DNA of 64,000 nucleotides from Rhodocista pekingensis (GTDB lineage: Bacteria; Pseudomonadota; Alphaproteobacteria; Azospirillales; Azospirillaceae). Made by a program: the position numbers and the translations under genes. Under the pieces are notes generated by a model, which did not search any database, had not been told where the DNA came from, and worked only from the letters and a program-made list of their open reading frames with translations. Below, piece after piece: positions 33,089-42,951 of this stretch. The DNA is taken from assembly GCF_042665545.1 (NCBI RefSeq), contig NZ_JBHTCM010000010.1:682001-746000 (forward strand), given 5' to 3'. Numbering within the stretch: position 1 is the first letter of the stretch; each line of letters opens with the position of its first letter.

Positions 33089-34462
33089 ATGACCGATCAA
33101 TCGCACAATCCTGACGCCGGAACGCCCGCTGGTGGACCACCGCCGGACGGTGAACCGCTGGCCGCCCGCGCCGCCGCCCTCGACCTGATCCAGGCCACCC
33201 TGCGCCGGAACGTGCCGTTCGACGACGCGCTGGAGGCGCACCGCGGCGTGCGCGCGCTGGAGCCGCGCGACCGCGGCTTCGTCCGCCTGCTCTGCGCCAC
33301 CGTGTTCCGCCGGCTGGGCCAGCTCGACGCGCTGATCCTTGGGGCGCTCGCCAAGCCCGGGCAACCGGTGAAGGGGCCGGTGCAGGACATCCTGCGCCTG
33401 GGCGCCGCCCAGCTCCTGTTCCTGGGCACGCCGGCGCACGCCGCCGTGGACACCAGCGTCGAGCTGGCGGTGGCGCGCGGGCAGACGCCCTACAAGGGTC
33501 TGGTCAACGCCGTACTGCGCCGGCTGTCGCGCGAGGGCGCGGGCCTGCTGGCCGCGCAGGACGCCGGCCGGCTGAACACGCCCGACTGGCTCTGGCTGGC
33601 CTGGCGGCAGGCCTACGGCACCGGCGCCACCCGCGCCATCGTGGAGGCGCATCTGGCGGAGCCGCCGCTGGACATCACCGTGCGCGCCGACGCGGACCTC
33701 TGGGCAGAGCGGCTGGGGGCAGAGCGGGCGGGGGCGGAGCGGGTGAAAGTGGAGCGGCTGCCCGGCGGCAGCCTGCGCCTGCCGGCCGGCGGTCCCGTCA
33801 CGGAGCTGCCCGGCTTCGCCGAGGGGGCATGGTGGGTGCAGGACGCGGCCGCCGCCATCCCGGCCCGGCTGTTCGGCGACGTGGCAGGGCTGGAGGTGCT
33901 GGACCTGTGCGCCGCCCCCGGCGGCAAGACCGCCCAGCTTGCCGCCGCCGGCGCCCGCGTCACCGCCGTGGACCGGTCGGAGAAGCGGCTGGAGCGGCTG
34001 CGCGAGAACCTTGCCCGGCTGGGGCTGGAGGTGGACACGGTGGCGGCCGACGCCGCGGCCTGGAGCCCCGATGCCCCGGTGGACGCCGTGCTGCTGGATG
34101 CGCCCTGCTCCGCCACCGGGACGATCCGGCGGCACCCGGACGTGCAGCGGCTGAAGACGGAGGAGGACGTCGCCAAGCTGGCCCGCGTCCAGGCCCGGCT
34201 GCTGATCCGCGCCGCCGACATGCTGAAGCCGGGCGGGCTGCTGGTCTACGCCACCTGCTCCTTGCAGCCCGAGGAGGGCGAGCGGCAGATCGAGACGCTG
34301 CTGGCGAGGCGGCCCGACCTGACCCGGGTGCCGGTGGACCCGGCCGAGCTTGGCGGGCTGACCGGGGCGGTCACCGCCGCGGGCGATGTCCGCACCACGC
34401 CGGGGCTGATCCCCGGCGGGATGGACGGGTTCTTCGCCGCGCGGCTGCGCCGGACCGGCTGA
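33089..34462 (+). CDS. rsmB: 16S rRNA (cytosine-967-C5)-methyltransferase family (RsmB/Fmu)
   Basis: The 457-residue protein has an N-terminal NusB-like RNA-binding domain (about 25-160, with PVKGPVQDILRLGAAQLLFL and YKGLVNAVLRR) and a Rossmann methyltransferase domain: CAAPGGKTAQ from Cys274, DAPCSATGTIRRHPD with Cys340, and the catalytic Cys390 in ATCSLQPEEG. It uses SAM to methylate C967 of 16S rRNA. A short Ala-Glu-Arg repeat (about 206-220) comes from a 15-bp tandem duplication. In related bacteria this gene lies just upstream of rpe, and here only rraA intervenes. Confidence 0.93.
   Translation: MTDQSHNPDAGTPAGGPPPDGEPLAARAAALDLIQATLRRNVPFDDALEAHRGVRALEPRDRGFVRLLCATVFRRLGQLDALILGALAKPGQPVKGPVQDILRLGAAQLLFLGTPAHAAVDTSVELAVARGQTPYKGLVNAVLRRLSREGAGLLAAQDAGRLNTPDWLWLAWRQAYGTGATRAIVEAHLAEPPLDITVRADADLWAERLGAERAGAERVKVERLPGGSLRLPAGGPVTELPGFAEGAWWVQDAAAAIPARLFGDVAGLEVLDLCAAPGGKTAQLAAAGARVTAVDRSEKRLERLRENLARLGLEVDTVAADAAAWSPDAPVDAVLLDAPCSATGTIRRHPDVQRLKTEEDVAKLARVQARLLIRAADMLKPGGLLVYATCSLQPEEGERQIETLLARRPDLTRVPVDPAELGGLTGAVTAAGDVRTTPGLIPGGMDGFFAARLRRTG
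33704..33748 (+). repeat. 15-bp tandem repeat inside rsmB
   Basis: Three units starting at 33704, 33719 and 33734 (GCAGAGCGG core) encode AER-containing pentapeptides between the RNA-binding and catalytic domains. Confidence 0.8.
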
Positions 34463-34485
34463 GGCACCCGCCCCTCACCCGCGCG

Positions 34486-34968
34486 TCAGTCGTGCAGCCG
34501 GCGCGGCGCCACCACCACGCCGTCGGCATCGCTGTAGAGCCAGTGGCCGGGCGTGAAGGTGCAGCCGCCGAAGGCGACGGGCCGGTCCGCCTCCCCCGCC
34601 CCGGTCTTCGTGCTCTTGCGCGGGTTGCTGCCCAGCGCCTTCAGCCCGATGTCCAGGCCGGCCATGGCCTCGCTGTCGCGGATGGCGCCGTGGACGACGA
34701 TGCCGGCCCAGCCGTTCTTCACGCCCAGCCCGGCGATGATGTCGCCGACCAGGGCCGTGCGCAGGCTGCCGCCGCCGTCCACCACCAGCACCGCGCCGTC
34801 GCCCGGCGTGGAGAGGATGGACTTCAGCAGCGCGTTGTCCTGCTGGCAGCGCACCGTGCGGATGGGACCGTGGAAGGCGGCGCGGCCGCCATAGTTGCGG
34901 AACTGCGTCTCGCAGCTCTCCAGGATGTCCTCGTGGCTGTCGAACAGGTCGGCGGTCGCTATGGCCAT
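34486..34968 (-). CDS. rraA: RraA-family protein
   Basis: The 160-residue protein starts MAIATADLFDSHED, preceded by GGAGAG. It matches the RraA fold family: SCETQFRNYGGR, a glycine-rich LVVDGGGSLRTALVGDIIAG and GIVVHGAIRDSEAM. E. coli RraA binds RNase E and inhibits its activity; the ligand-binding Arg and Asp of GAIRDSE are shared with HMG/CHA aldolases, so an aldolase role is also possible. The gene is opposite in strand to rsmB and rpe. Confidence 0.9.
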   Translation of the reverse strand: MAIATADLFDSHEDILESCETQFRNYGGRAAFHGPIRTVRCQQDNALLKSILSTPGDGAVLVVDGGGSLRTALVGDIIAGLGVKNGWAGIVVHGAIRDSEAMAGLDIGLKALGSNPRKSTKTGAGEADRPVAFGGCTFTPGHWLYSDADGVVVAPRRLHD

Positions 34969-35024
34969 GGCTCTCTCCGCTGGGGGGCTCCGGGTCCGGG
35001 CCGCAGGATCGTCCGGCCGCAGCC

Positions 35025-35060
35025 CGGGCGCAAGAGACCCGGGCGCAAGAGATCCGGGCG
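35025..35060. repeat. 15-bp tandem repeat upstream of rraA
   Basis: CGGGCGCAAGAGA units start at 35025 and 35040, with a third partial copy from 35055, in the leader region of rraA. Confidence 0.8.
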
Positions 35061-35156
35061 AGAGGGAGGCCGGAACCGCCCCGTCAGCCCTGCGTCCGGC
35101 CGGGGTCACCCTTGCCGCACCTTGCGGGCCGCCGCCGGTCTTGCTACGAACCGCCC

Positions 35157-35828
35157 ATGCCCCAGCAACCCGTCCGAATCGCCCCGTCGATCCTGTCCGC
35201 CGACTTCGCCCGGCTGGGCGAGGAGGTGCGTGCCGTGGACGCGGCCGGGGCCGACTACATCCATGTGGACGTGATGGATGGCCATTTCGTGCCGAACATC
35301 ACCCTCGGCCCGGGCGTCGTGAAGGCGCTGCGCCCGCATTCGGCGAAGGTCTTCGACGTCCACCTGATGATCGCGCCGGTCGATCCCTACGTGGTCGCCT
35401 TCGCGGAGGCCGGGGCGGACATCATCAGCTTCCACCCGGAGGCCGGGCCGCACCCGCACCGCACGGTGCAGCTCATCCGCTCGCTGGGCAAGCGGCCGGG
35501 CATCGTGCTGAACCCGCACACGCCCGTCGCCATGGTGGACTACCTGCTGGATGATGTGGACCTCGTCCTGGTCATGTCCGTGAACCCCGGCTTCGGCGGG
35601 CAGAGCTTCATCGCCTCCCAGCTCCGCAAGATCGCGGAGCTGCGCCGGCGCATCGACGCCTCCGGCCGCACGGTCGATCTGGAGGTGGACGGCGGCATCA
35701 ACGTGACGACCGCCCGGCAGGCGGTGGAGGCCGGCGCCGACGTTCTGGTCGCCGGCACGGCAACCTTCCAGGGCGGCCCCGCGGCCTACGGCGCCAATAT
35801 CCGCCGGCTGCGCGGCGGCAGCGACTGA
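35157..35828 (+). CDS. rpe: Ribulose-phosphate 3-epimerase
   Basis: The 223-residue TIM-barrel enzyme starts MPQQPVRIAPSILSADF. The signature HVDVMDGHFVPNITLGP, HLMI, VMSVNPGFGGQSFI and LEVDGGINVTTA supply the metal ligands and catalytic Asp pair. It interconverts ribulose 5-phosphate and xylulose 5-phosphate in the pentose phosphate and Calvin cycles. It begins an operon with the heparinase-like gene (11 bp) and purH (5 bp further), an order familiar in alphaproteobacteria. Confidence 0.97.
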   Translation: MPQQPVRIAPSILSADFARLGEEVRAVDAAGADYIHVDVMDGHFVPNITLGPGVVKALRPHSAKVFDVHLMIAPVDPYVVAFAEAGADIISFHPEAGPHPHRTVQLIRSLGKRPGIVLNPHTPVAMVDYLLDDVDLVLVMSVNPGFGGQSFIASQLRKIAELRRRIDASGRTVDLEVDGGINVTTARQAVEAGADVLVAGTATFQGGPAAYGANIRRLRGGSD

Positions 35829-35839
35829 CGGGAGCCGCC

Positions 35840-37513
35840 ATGCCCGGAGCGAAGGCCCAGGCGGGAACACGGCATCGCCGCTTCAGGGCCGGCGGCCGCG
35901 GCTGGCTGTACGGCAGCCCGCTCTGGCGCATGCTGGCCCTGTCGGGGCGCAGCCCGGGCGGGCTTGAGGCGGTGCCGATCGACCCCTGGCCGGGCGATAC
36001 CGCCCTGGGCGCCGCCCTGCTGGACAACCGCTTCCCCTTCGCCGGGCAGACGCTGCACGGTGCCGTGCCGCCCTGGCTGGCGCCCGACGCCTCCGCCGCC
36101 TGGCTGGCGGAGATGCACGGTTTCGACTGGCTGCGCCATCTGCGCGCCATCGGCGGCGATGCCGGCCGGAGGCAGGCCCGCGCCCTGGTCAGCCACTGGC
36201 TGGAGACGCAGGCACGCTGGCATCCCGTGGCCTGGGCGCCGGATGTCACGGGCCAGCGCATCGCCGCCTGGATCGGCATGCACGACTTCTTCCTGGCCAG
36301 CGCCGACGACGCCCTGCGCGCCCAGGTCTTCGACAGTCTGGCGCGGCAGGTCCGCCATCTGGCCCGCGTGCTGCCGGGCAGCACCCGCGGGCTGGCGCTG
36401 ATCGCCGGGATCAAGGGGCTGGCCTTCGGCGGGCTGTGCCTGCCCGACCAGCGCAAGGCCGCGTCCCGGATGCGCTGGCTGCTGGAGCGGGAGCTGCCGC
36501 GGCAGGTGATGCCGGACGGCTGCCATGTCGAACGCTCCCCCGCCGTGCAGCTCCAGGTGCTGCGCCACCTGATCGACATCCGCGGCGGCTGCCGCGCCGC
36601 CCGGGCGGAGGTGCCGCCGGCGTTGCAGCACGCCATCGACCGGATGACGCCGTCCTTGCGCTTCTTCCGCCACGGCGATGGCGGGCTGGCCCTGTTCAAC
36701 GACAGCCAGGAGGGCGATCCCGGCACCATCGACACGGTGCTGGGGCAGGCCGACGCGCGCGGCCGACCGCTGCGCTCGGCCCCGCACATCGGCTTCGAGC
36801 GGCTGACCGCCGGCCGCACCTGGGTGCTGATGGATGCCGGGGCTCCGCCGCCGCACGGGCTGGACGCCGGGGCCCACGCCGGCACCCTGTCCTTCGAGAT
36901 GAGCGTCGGGCGCGAGCGTCTGGTGGTGAACTGCGGTGCCCATCCGTCGGGCGACGGGCTGTGGCGGGCCGCCCTGGCGGCGACGGCGGCGCATTCCACC
37001 TTGACGGTGGAGGACACCAATTCCGCCGCCGTGCTGCCCGAGGGCGGGCTGGGCCGCCGGCCCGGCCGGGTCGAGGCGCACCGGACGGAGACGCTGGGCA
37101 GCGTCCTGGTCGAGGCGAGCCACGACGGCTACCGCGAGCCGCACGGGCTGTTGCACCGGCGCCGCCTGTACCTGACCGACGGCGGCGACGACCTGCGCGG
37201 CGAGGACGTGCTGGAGGGGGCGGGCGGCAAGACCTTCGCCGTGCGCTTCCACCTGCACCCCCAGGTCCAGGCCAGCCTGCTCCAGGGCGGCAGCAGCGCG
37301 CTGCTGCGCCTGCCGTCGGGCCAGGGCTGGCGGCTGCGCACGGCCGGCGGCGCGCTGGAGATCGCCGACAGCATCTATCTGGGCACCGGGGCGGAACCGC
37401 GCCGGACCGTCCAGCTCATCCTGCGCGGCACCACCGTACCGGGCACCACCACCGTCAAATGGGCCATCCGCCGGGAGAAGCGGGCGGACGGCACCGATCC
37501 CACCGAAGGCTGA
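35840..37513 (+). CDS. Heparinase II/III family protein
   Basis: The 557-residue protein has an N-terminal alpha/alpha-toroid part (about 60-310) and a C-terminal beta-sandwich (about 330-545) of the heparinase II/III family. Recognisable segments are the FNDSQEGDP turn, HAGTLSFEMSVGRERLVVNCG and AATAAHSTLTVEDTNSA. No signal peptide is visible. Most alphaproteobacteria carry this gene between rpe and purH; its physiological substrate, presumably an acidic polysaccharide, is not established to my knowledge. Confidence 0.9.
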   Translation: MPGAKAQAGTRHRRFRAGGRGWLYGSPLWRMLALSGRSPGGLEAVPIDPWPGDTALGAALLDNRFPFAGQTLHGAVPPWLAPDASAAWLAEMHGFDWLRHLRAIGGDAGRRQARALVSHWLETQARWHPVAWAPDVTGQRIAAWIGMHDFFLASADDALRAQVFDSLARQVRHLARVLPGSTRGLALIAGIKGLAFGGLCLPDQRKAASRMRWLLERELPRQVMPDGCHVERSPAVQLQVLRHLIDIRGGCRAARAEVPPALQHAIDRMTPSLRFFRHGDGGLALFNDSQEGDPGTIDTVLGQADARGRPLRSAPHIGFERLTAGRTWVLMDAGAPPPHGLDAGAHAGTLSFEMSVGRERLVVNCGAHPSGDGLWRAALAATAAHSTLTVEDTNSAAVLPEGGLGRRPGRVEAHRTETLGSVLVEASHDGYREPHGLLHRRRLYLTDGGDDLRGEDVLEGAGGKTFAVRFHLHPQVQASLLQGGSSALLRLPSGQGWRLRTAGGALEIADSIYLGTGAEPRRTVQLILRGTTVPGTTTVKWAIRREKRADGTDPTEG

Positions 37514-37518
37514 AATCC

Positions 37519-39126
<1,608 letters not shown>

Positions 39127-39173
39127 GCCCGGCGGGACACTCAACCCTGCGGGACACTCAGCCCGGCGGGACC

Positions 39174-39204
39174 GGGCGGCCGCGACGGACGCGGCCGCCC
39201 CTTG
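39174..39204 (+). terminator. Terminator of the rpe-purH operon
   Basis: An 11-bp perfect stem (39174-39184 with 39190-39200, ACGGA loop) is followed by CTTGT. Confidence 0.7.
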
Positions 39205-39288
39205 TGCCCGGGAACCTGTGACAACGGACACAGAAAAACCCGTATCGGCATGGTATACAGGAACAGTCGTCAGTTCCGGAGCCGATCC

Positions 39289-39627
39289 ATGCCGGCCGAC
39301 ACGCCCTGTCCGTCGCCCCGCCCCGCCTTCCCCGTGACCGGGGACCCTGTCGCCCGCCGCCGCAACAACCGCCGCGCCCTGACCGGGCTGGCGCTGCTGC
39401 TGGGCCTGGGACTGATCTCCCGCTACGGGCTGATCGTGGAACTGTCCGCCGAAGTGCGGCAGGACGGCGTCACCGCCGTGGCGGGAGAGGCCGGCCGGCA
39501 GCTCACGGCCGGGCTGATGATCGCCAGCGACCTGACCGGCGATGCCGTCGCCTGGACCGGCGAGATGCTCACGCTCGATGTCTGCAACCGGTTCCTGCTC
39601 CGCTTCGAGCTGACGCCCTGGCGTTGA
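39289..39627 (+). CDS. Small single-pass membrane protein of unknown function
   Basis: From ATG 39289 (GGAG upstream) the product is 112 residues: a Pro-rich N-terminus, RRRNNRR, one membrane helix (ALTGLALLLGLGLISRYGLIV) and a C-terminal region of about 50 residues. ATG 39250 in the same frame is an alternative. I do not recognise the family. The positive N-terminal side suggests N-in, C-out topology. Confidence 0.55.
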   Translation: MPADTPCPSPRPAFPVTGDPVARRRNNRRALTGLALLLGLGLISRYGLIVELSAEVRQDGVTAVAGEAGRQLTAGLMIASDLTGDAVAWTGEMLTLDVCNRFLLRFELTPWR

Positions 39628-39783
39628 GCCCTGCGCCTTGCGCACGGCACGCACAGGGGGTTGCGCGTCGGGATTCCGGTGCCCTTAAGTATAAGCGGGT
39701 ATAAGGGGGTTGCATGCGATCTGCGTGCTTCCCATCCTTTTCGCGTTCCGGTATGTCCCGGTAGGGCATTGGAGTAGTCCGCG

Positions 39784-40014
39784 ATGAGCAAGTCTTCCGC
39801 TTTCGACACGCTGGTGGCGTGCCTGGACGAGCCGGTGCGGGAGAACCCTGTCCGCAGTTTCCGGGAAATCGAGCGGCTGCGCTATCTCCGGCAGTGCGAA
39901 GAGCTGGGGATCGACGCCGAACTCGGCATGCGCAGCCCGCTGGAATTCGCCCTGGCCGTCATCGGCCACCGCCCGGGCGGCGGGACTCTGAAGGTCCGCA
40001 AAGCCGGCAAATGA
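39784..40014 (+). CDS. Small unknown protein, paralogue 1 of a tandem pair
   Basis: This 76-residue soluble protein shares its core with the next gene: REIERLRYLRQCEELGIDAEL then RSPLEFA here, against DRLRYYLQCAELGIDPLL then VSPLVFA there. No known domain is recognised. It starts at ATG 39784 with a GGAG about 11 bases upstream. The 156-bp space before it contains two GTATAAG copies 10 bp apart, possibly promoter or regulator sites. Confidence 0.6.
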   Translation: MSKSSAFDTLVACLDEPVRENPVRSFREIERLRYLRQCEELGIDAELGMRSPLEFALAVIGHRPGGGTLKVRKAGK

Positions 40015-40195
40015 AGCCCTGATGCGCCCGCCAAGACCAGGCCGGAAAACCAGCCGGCCTTCCCTGGAAACGGCCAGACCGGGCCAAGTGGACGCCCTGT
40101 ACGCAAGGCGAGCGCATACCATGGTAACCAGTTTGCGCTTTACAACGCTCCCCACCCCGGCAGAATGCGGGCCCCGAGATGTCGCGGGCTCCAGA

Positions 40196-40471
40196 ATGGC
40201 ATTTGAGACGGACAAGGAACTGCTGAAGGCGCTGAACCATGCCGCCGCCGAGATCGACACCCTCGATCCGGAGGGAGCGGACCGGCTGCGCTATTATCTC
40301 CAGTGCGCCGAACTGGGCATCGACCCGCTGCTGGGCCGCGTCAGCCCGCTCGTCTTCGCGCAGGAGGTGGCGGACCGTCTGGGCCGGGCGGCGACGGACG
40401 GGACCGACAGCGGGAGCGACGGAAACGGAAGCGACGACAGCGGGACCGGCGGCGGCCCGGTGCTGCACTGA
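40196..40471 (+). CDS. Small unknown protein, paralogue 2 of a tandem pair
   Basis: From ATG 40196 the product is 91 residues, aligned over about 45 residues with the preceding small gene (LRYYLQCAELGID shared core) and ending in a Gly/Ser/Asp-rich tail. The frame stays open to 40022, but similarity to the paralogue begins only at 40196. The 180 bp between the two genes contains the palindrome TACCATGGTA at about 40117-40126, flanked by AGCGCA and TGCGCT. Function unknown; the tandem pair suggests a duplication. Confidence 0.6.
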   Translation: MAFETDKELLKALNHAAAEIDTLDPEGADRLRYYLQCAELGIDPLLGRVSPLVFAQEVADRLGRAATDGTDSGSDGNGSDDSGTGGGPVLH

Positions 40472-40507
40472 CGTAGGTAGCCCCGGCACCATTCCGCCGG
40501 ACGGGGC

Positions 40508-40903
40508 TCACCCGTCCGCTGGCACCCCGCCTGCATCCGTCACCACCACCTGCCCGTCCTCCAGCCCGACCGGCACGGGCGTCAGCCCGCGCCCGGCACA
40601 GGGGCCGTGGACGCAGACCCCGTCCTCCACCCGGAAGCGGGCGCCGTGGGTCGCGCAGTGCAGGAAGGCCCCGTCCGGGCTCATGAAGCGGTCCGGCTGC
40701 CAGTCCAGCGGCACCCCCGCATGCGGGCAGGAATTGACATAGGCGAAGACCCGGTCGCCGCGGCGGGCCACCAGGAGGCGGCGCGGCGCGGTCCCGCCGT
40801 CGGCGGCGCTGCCGGTCACGAAGCCGCGGGCCTGCCCGTCGGGGATGTCCGCCAGCCGGCACAGCCGCAGGGACGCCCCGCCGGTCGGCTCTCCACCGGC
40901 CAT
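40508..40903 (-). CDS. Rieske 2Fe-2S domain protein
   Basis: The 131-residue protein is essentially one Rieske domain: Cys59-x-His61 (NSCPHAG) and Cys83-x2-His86 (HCATHGARF) are the cluster ligands. It resembles small ferredoxin components that feed electrons to oxygenases, or NirD-like subunits; the partner is unknown. AAGGAG precedes ATG 40903. It is the last gene of a minus-strand run YciI-EVE-Rieske, 10 bp after the EVE gene. Confidence 0.9.
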   Translation of the reverse strand: MAGGEPTGGASLRLCRLADIPDGQARGFVTGSAADGGTAPRRLLVARRGDRVFAYVNSCPHAGVPLDWQPDRFMSPDGAFLHCATHGARFRVEDGVCVHGPCAGRGLTPVPVGLEDGQVVVTDAGGVPADG

Positions 40904-40913
40904 TCTCCTTCCC

Positions 40914-41327
40914 TCAGGCTTCGATGCCCGCCAACGCGCAGACCCGCGCCCACTGCTCGGTCGTGACGGCCGAGACGGACAGGCGCGACTGGCGGACGAG
41001 CTGCATCTGCGACAGAAGCGGGTCCTCCTTCATCTGCTTCAGCGTCACGGGCACCCGGACCGGTAGCACCGGCGCCAGGTCCACCATGCCGAAACGGCCG
41101 CTTCCGTCGGAGGGGTCGGGGTAGTATTCGCGCACCACCTCGGCCACGCCGACGATCTCCAGCCCCTCGTTGGAGTGGTAGAAGAAGGCCCGGTCGCCGA
41201 CCCGCATGGCCTTCAGGTTGTTCGCCGCCTGATGGTTGCGCACGCCGTCCCAGTGGGTCCGGCCATCGGCCACGAACCTGTCCCACGAATATTTGAACGG
41301 CTCCGACTTCACCAGCCAGTGGGCCAT
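40914..41327 (-). CDS. EVE domain-containing protein
   Basis: The 137-residue protein starts MAHWLVKSEPFKYSWD, the usual N-terminus of bacterial EVE proteins, with WDGVRNHQAANNLKAMRVGD and FFYHSNEGLEIVGVAEVVREYYPDP matching the PUA-like EVE fold. The fold binds modified nucleotides; in other contexts EVE/ASCH/YTH relatives read modified bases in DNA or RNA. Its role in this housekeeping-like operon is not defined. Only 26 bp separate it from the YciI gene upstream. Confidence 0.93.
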   Translation of the reverse strand: MAHWLVKSEPFKYSWDRFVADGRTHWDGVRNHQAANNLKAMRVGDRAFFYHSNEGLEIVGVAEVVREYYPDPSDGSGRFGMVDLAPVLPVRVPVTLKQMKEDPLLSQMQLVRQSRLSVSAVTTEQWARVCALAGIEA

Positions 41328-41353
41328 GCGCCCCCTCCTCCGCTCTGCCGGGC

Positions 41354-41638
41354 TCAGGCCTTGGGGAAGACCTTGCGCCAGGGCCGGATGCTGCTGCTGG
41401 CGAACAGCCCGGCCCGGGCATAGGGATCGGCGGCGGCGAAGGCTTCCACCTCGGCGCGGTCGGCGAAGTCCAGGATCAGCAGGCTGCCCACCGGCGTGGC
41501 CCCGTCGTCGGCCAGGATCGGGCCGGCGGCGATCACGCGGTCGGCCACCGTGTCGATGTGGGCCAGGTGCGCCGGGCGGTTCGCGGCACGGATATCCAGG
41601 CTGCCGGGCCTGTCGAGGCATTCCAGGATGAAGGGCAT
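41354..41638 (-). CDS. YciI-family protein
   Basis: The 94-residue protein has the ferredoxin-like YCII fold: MPFILECLDRPG, RPAHLAHI with the conserved His, LADDGATPVGSLLILDF and the AFAAADPYARAGLF segment with the Asp-Pro-Tyr motif. Relatives include muconolactone-isomerase-like proteins, but the function of this stand-alone type is uncertain. First gene of the YciI-EVE-Rieske run. Confidence 0.9.
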   Translation of the reverse strand: MPFILECLDRPGSLDIRAANRPAHLAHIDTVADRVIAAGPILADDGATPVGSLLILDFADRAEVEAFAAADPYARAGLFASSSIRPWRKVFPKA

Positions 41639-41799
41639 CGGTCGGGTCTCCTCATGTCCGGCGGCGACACTATCGCGGCGGCGCGGACGGATAAAGGGGC
41701 TGCGGCGCCGGGCGGAACCGGGACGCCGGCCCCCTGTTGGCGGGACTGCATGCCGGGGGCCTGGACGCCACCCGGCGCCAACACGGGAGAGAAGTCACC

Positions 41800-42882
41800 A
41801 TGGCCGACTATGACGATCGCTACCGGGGCGACTATTACCGCCGCGACGAGGAGCGGTCCCGCCGCGGCGGCGACTACGGCGGCCGCGATTACGGCAGCTA
41901 TTCCAGCAGCAGCAGCATGGGCGGGCGCGACCCGCGGGACCATGACCGCGGCCGCCGCGACCTGGGCGACTACAGCCGCGGCATGCGCGACGACATGCGG
42001 GACTTCCGCGACGACCGGGGCTCCGGCAGCGGCTACGGCGCCTGGGAGGGCCGCGACTACGGCCGGAACGAGGGCCGCGACGATCAGGCCGGGCGCGGCT
42101 ACGGTTCCCGCGAGGACCGCGCGCGGGACTACTACGGCGCCCGCGGCACCTATTCCGGGTCCGAGGACCGCCGCGGCGGCTATGGCGAGCGCTACGGCCG
42201 CGAGGCCGGCGGCTACAACTACGCGGGCGGCCGCAGCGACACCTACGGCGAGGGCGGGCGCGGCTGGCGCGGCGGCAGCGCGGAGGATCGCGGCTTCTTC
42301 TCCCGCGCCGGGGACGAGATCGCCTCCTGGTTCGGCAGCGACGAGGCCGAGCGGCGCCGCGAGCGCGACGCCCATGCCGGGGACGAGGGCGCGCAGCACC
42401 ACCGCGGCCGCGGCCCGCGCAACTACACCCGCTCGGACAGCCGCATCGTGGAAGACGTCAACGACCGGCTGACCGACGATTTCCGGCTGGACGCCTCGGA
42501 CATCGACGTCAGTGCGACGAACGGGGAGGTCACCCTGTCCGGCCAGGTCAAAAGCCGCCAGGACAAGCGCCGGGCGGAGGATCTGGCCGAGTCGGTTTCC
42601 GGCGTGCGCCATGTCCAGAACAACCTGCGCATCCGCGACCGCGGTTCCTGGGCGGAGGGCATGACCACCTCCGGCGGGCGGATCAGTTCGACGGACGCGG
42701 CGACCGCCACCGGCAGCAGAACGGGCAGCAGCACGACGGGTACCGGAACGGCGGGTACCGGACCGGCGGGTACCGGAACGGCGGGTACCGGAACGGCGGG
42801 CAGCAGCGGCACGGGTACGACGGGCAGCGGCCTCGGCGCCGGCGGCTCGGGCGGGCTGGGCAGCACCTCGACGACGCGCTGA
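41800..42882 (+). CDS. BON domain protein with Arg/Gly/Tyr-rich N-terminus
   Basis: The 360-residue protein starts at ATG 41800 (GGGAGAGAAG upstream). Residues 1-185 are low complexity, rich in Arg, Gly, Asp and Tyr (RGGDYGGRDYG type). Then comes a FFSRAGDEIASWFGSDEAERRRERD block common to alphaproteobacterial BON proteins, a BON domain (about 225-295; IVEDVNDRLTDD, VTLSGQVKSR, VRHVQNNL), and a Gly/Thr repeat tail. BON domains bind phospholipid membranes and are linked to osmotic or envelope stress. No signal peptide. A hairpin terminator follows. Confidence 0.88.
   Translation: MADYDDRYRGDYYRRDEERSRRGGDYGGRDYGSYSSSSSMGGRDPRDHDRGRRDLGDYSRGMRDDMRDFRDDRGSGSGYGAWEGRDYGRNEGRDDQAGRGYGSREDRARDYYGARGTYSGSEDRRGGYGERYGREAGGYNYAGGRSDTYGEGGRGWRGGSAEDRGFFSRAGDEIASWFGSDEAERRRERDAHAGDEGAQHHRGRGPRNYTRSDSRIVEDVNDRLTDDFRLDASDIDVSATNGEVTLSGQVKSRQDKRRAEDLAESVSGVRHVQNNLRIRDRGSWAEGMTTSGGRISSTDAATATGSRTGSSTTGTGTAGTGPAGTGTAGTGTAGSSGTGTTGSGLGAGGSGGLGSTSTTR
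42738..42797 (+). repeat. 15-bp tandem repeat, four copies, in the BON-protein gene
   Basis: GGGTACCGGAACGGC-type units start at 42738, 42753, 42768 and 42783 and encode GTGTA pentapeptides in the C-terminal tail. Confidence 0.95.
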
Positions 42883-42915
42883 CGCCCGGCTGCCTGTTCG
42901 CGGCAGGGGAAGGCC

Positions 42916-42938
42916 GGGGCCGGTCTTCACGGCCCCTT
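42916..42938 (+). terminator. Hairpin after the BON-protein gene
   Basis: GGGGCCG pairs with CGGCCCC (7-nt loop), followed by TTAA, 33 bp after the stop. Confidence 0.5.
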
Positions 42939-42951
42939 AACCGCTGCGGGG

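Noticed and set aside
36436..37518. Open frame running from within the heparinase gene into purH
   Set aside because: Only the purH part is meaningful; the upstream part is an out-of-frame reading of the heparinase gene.
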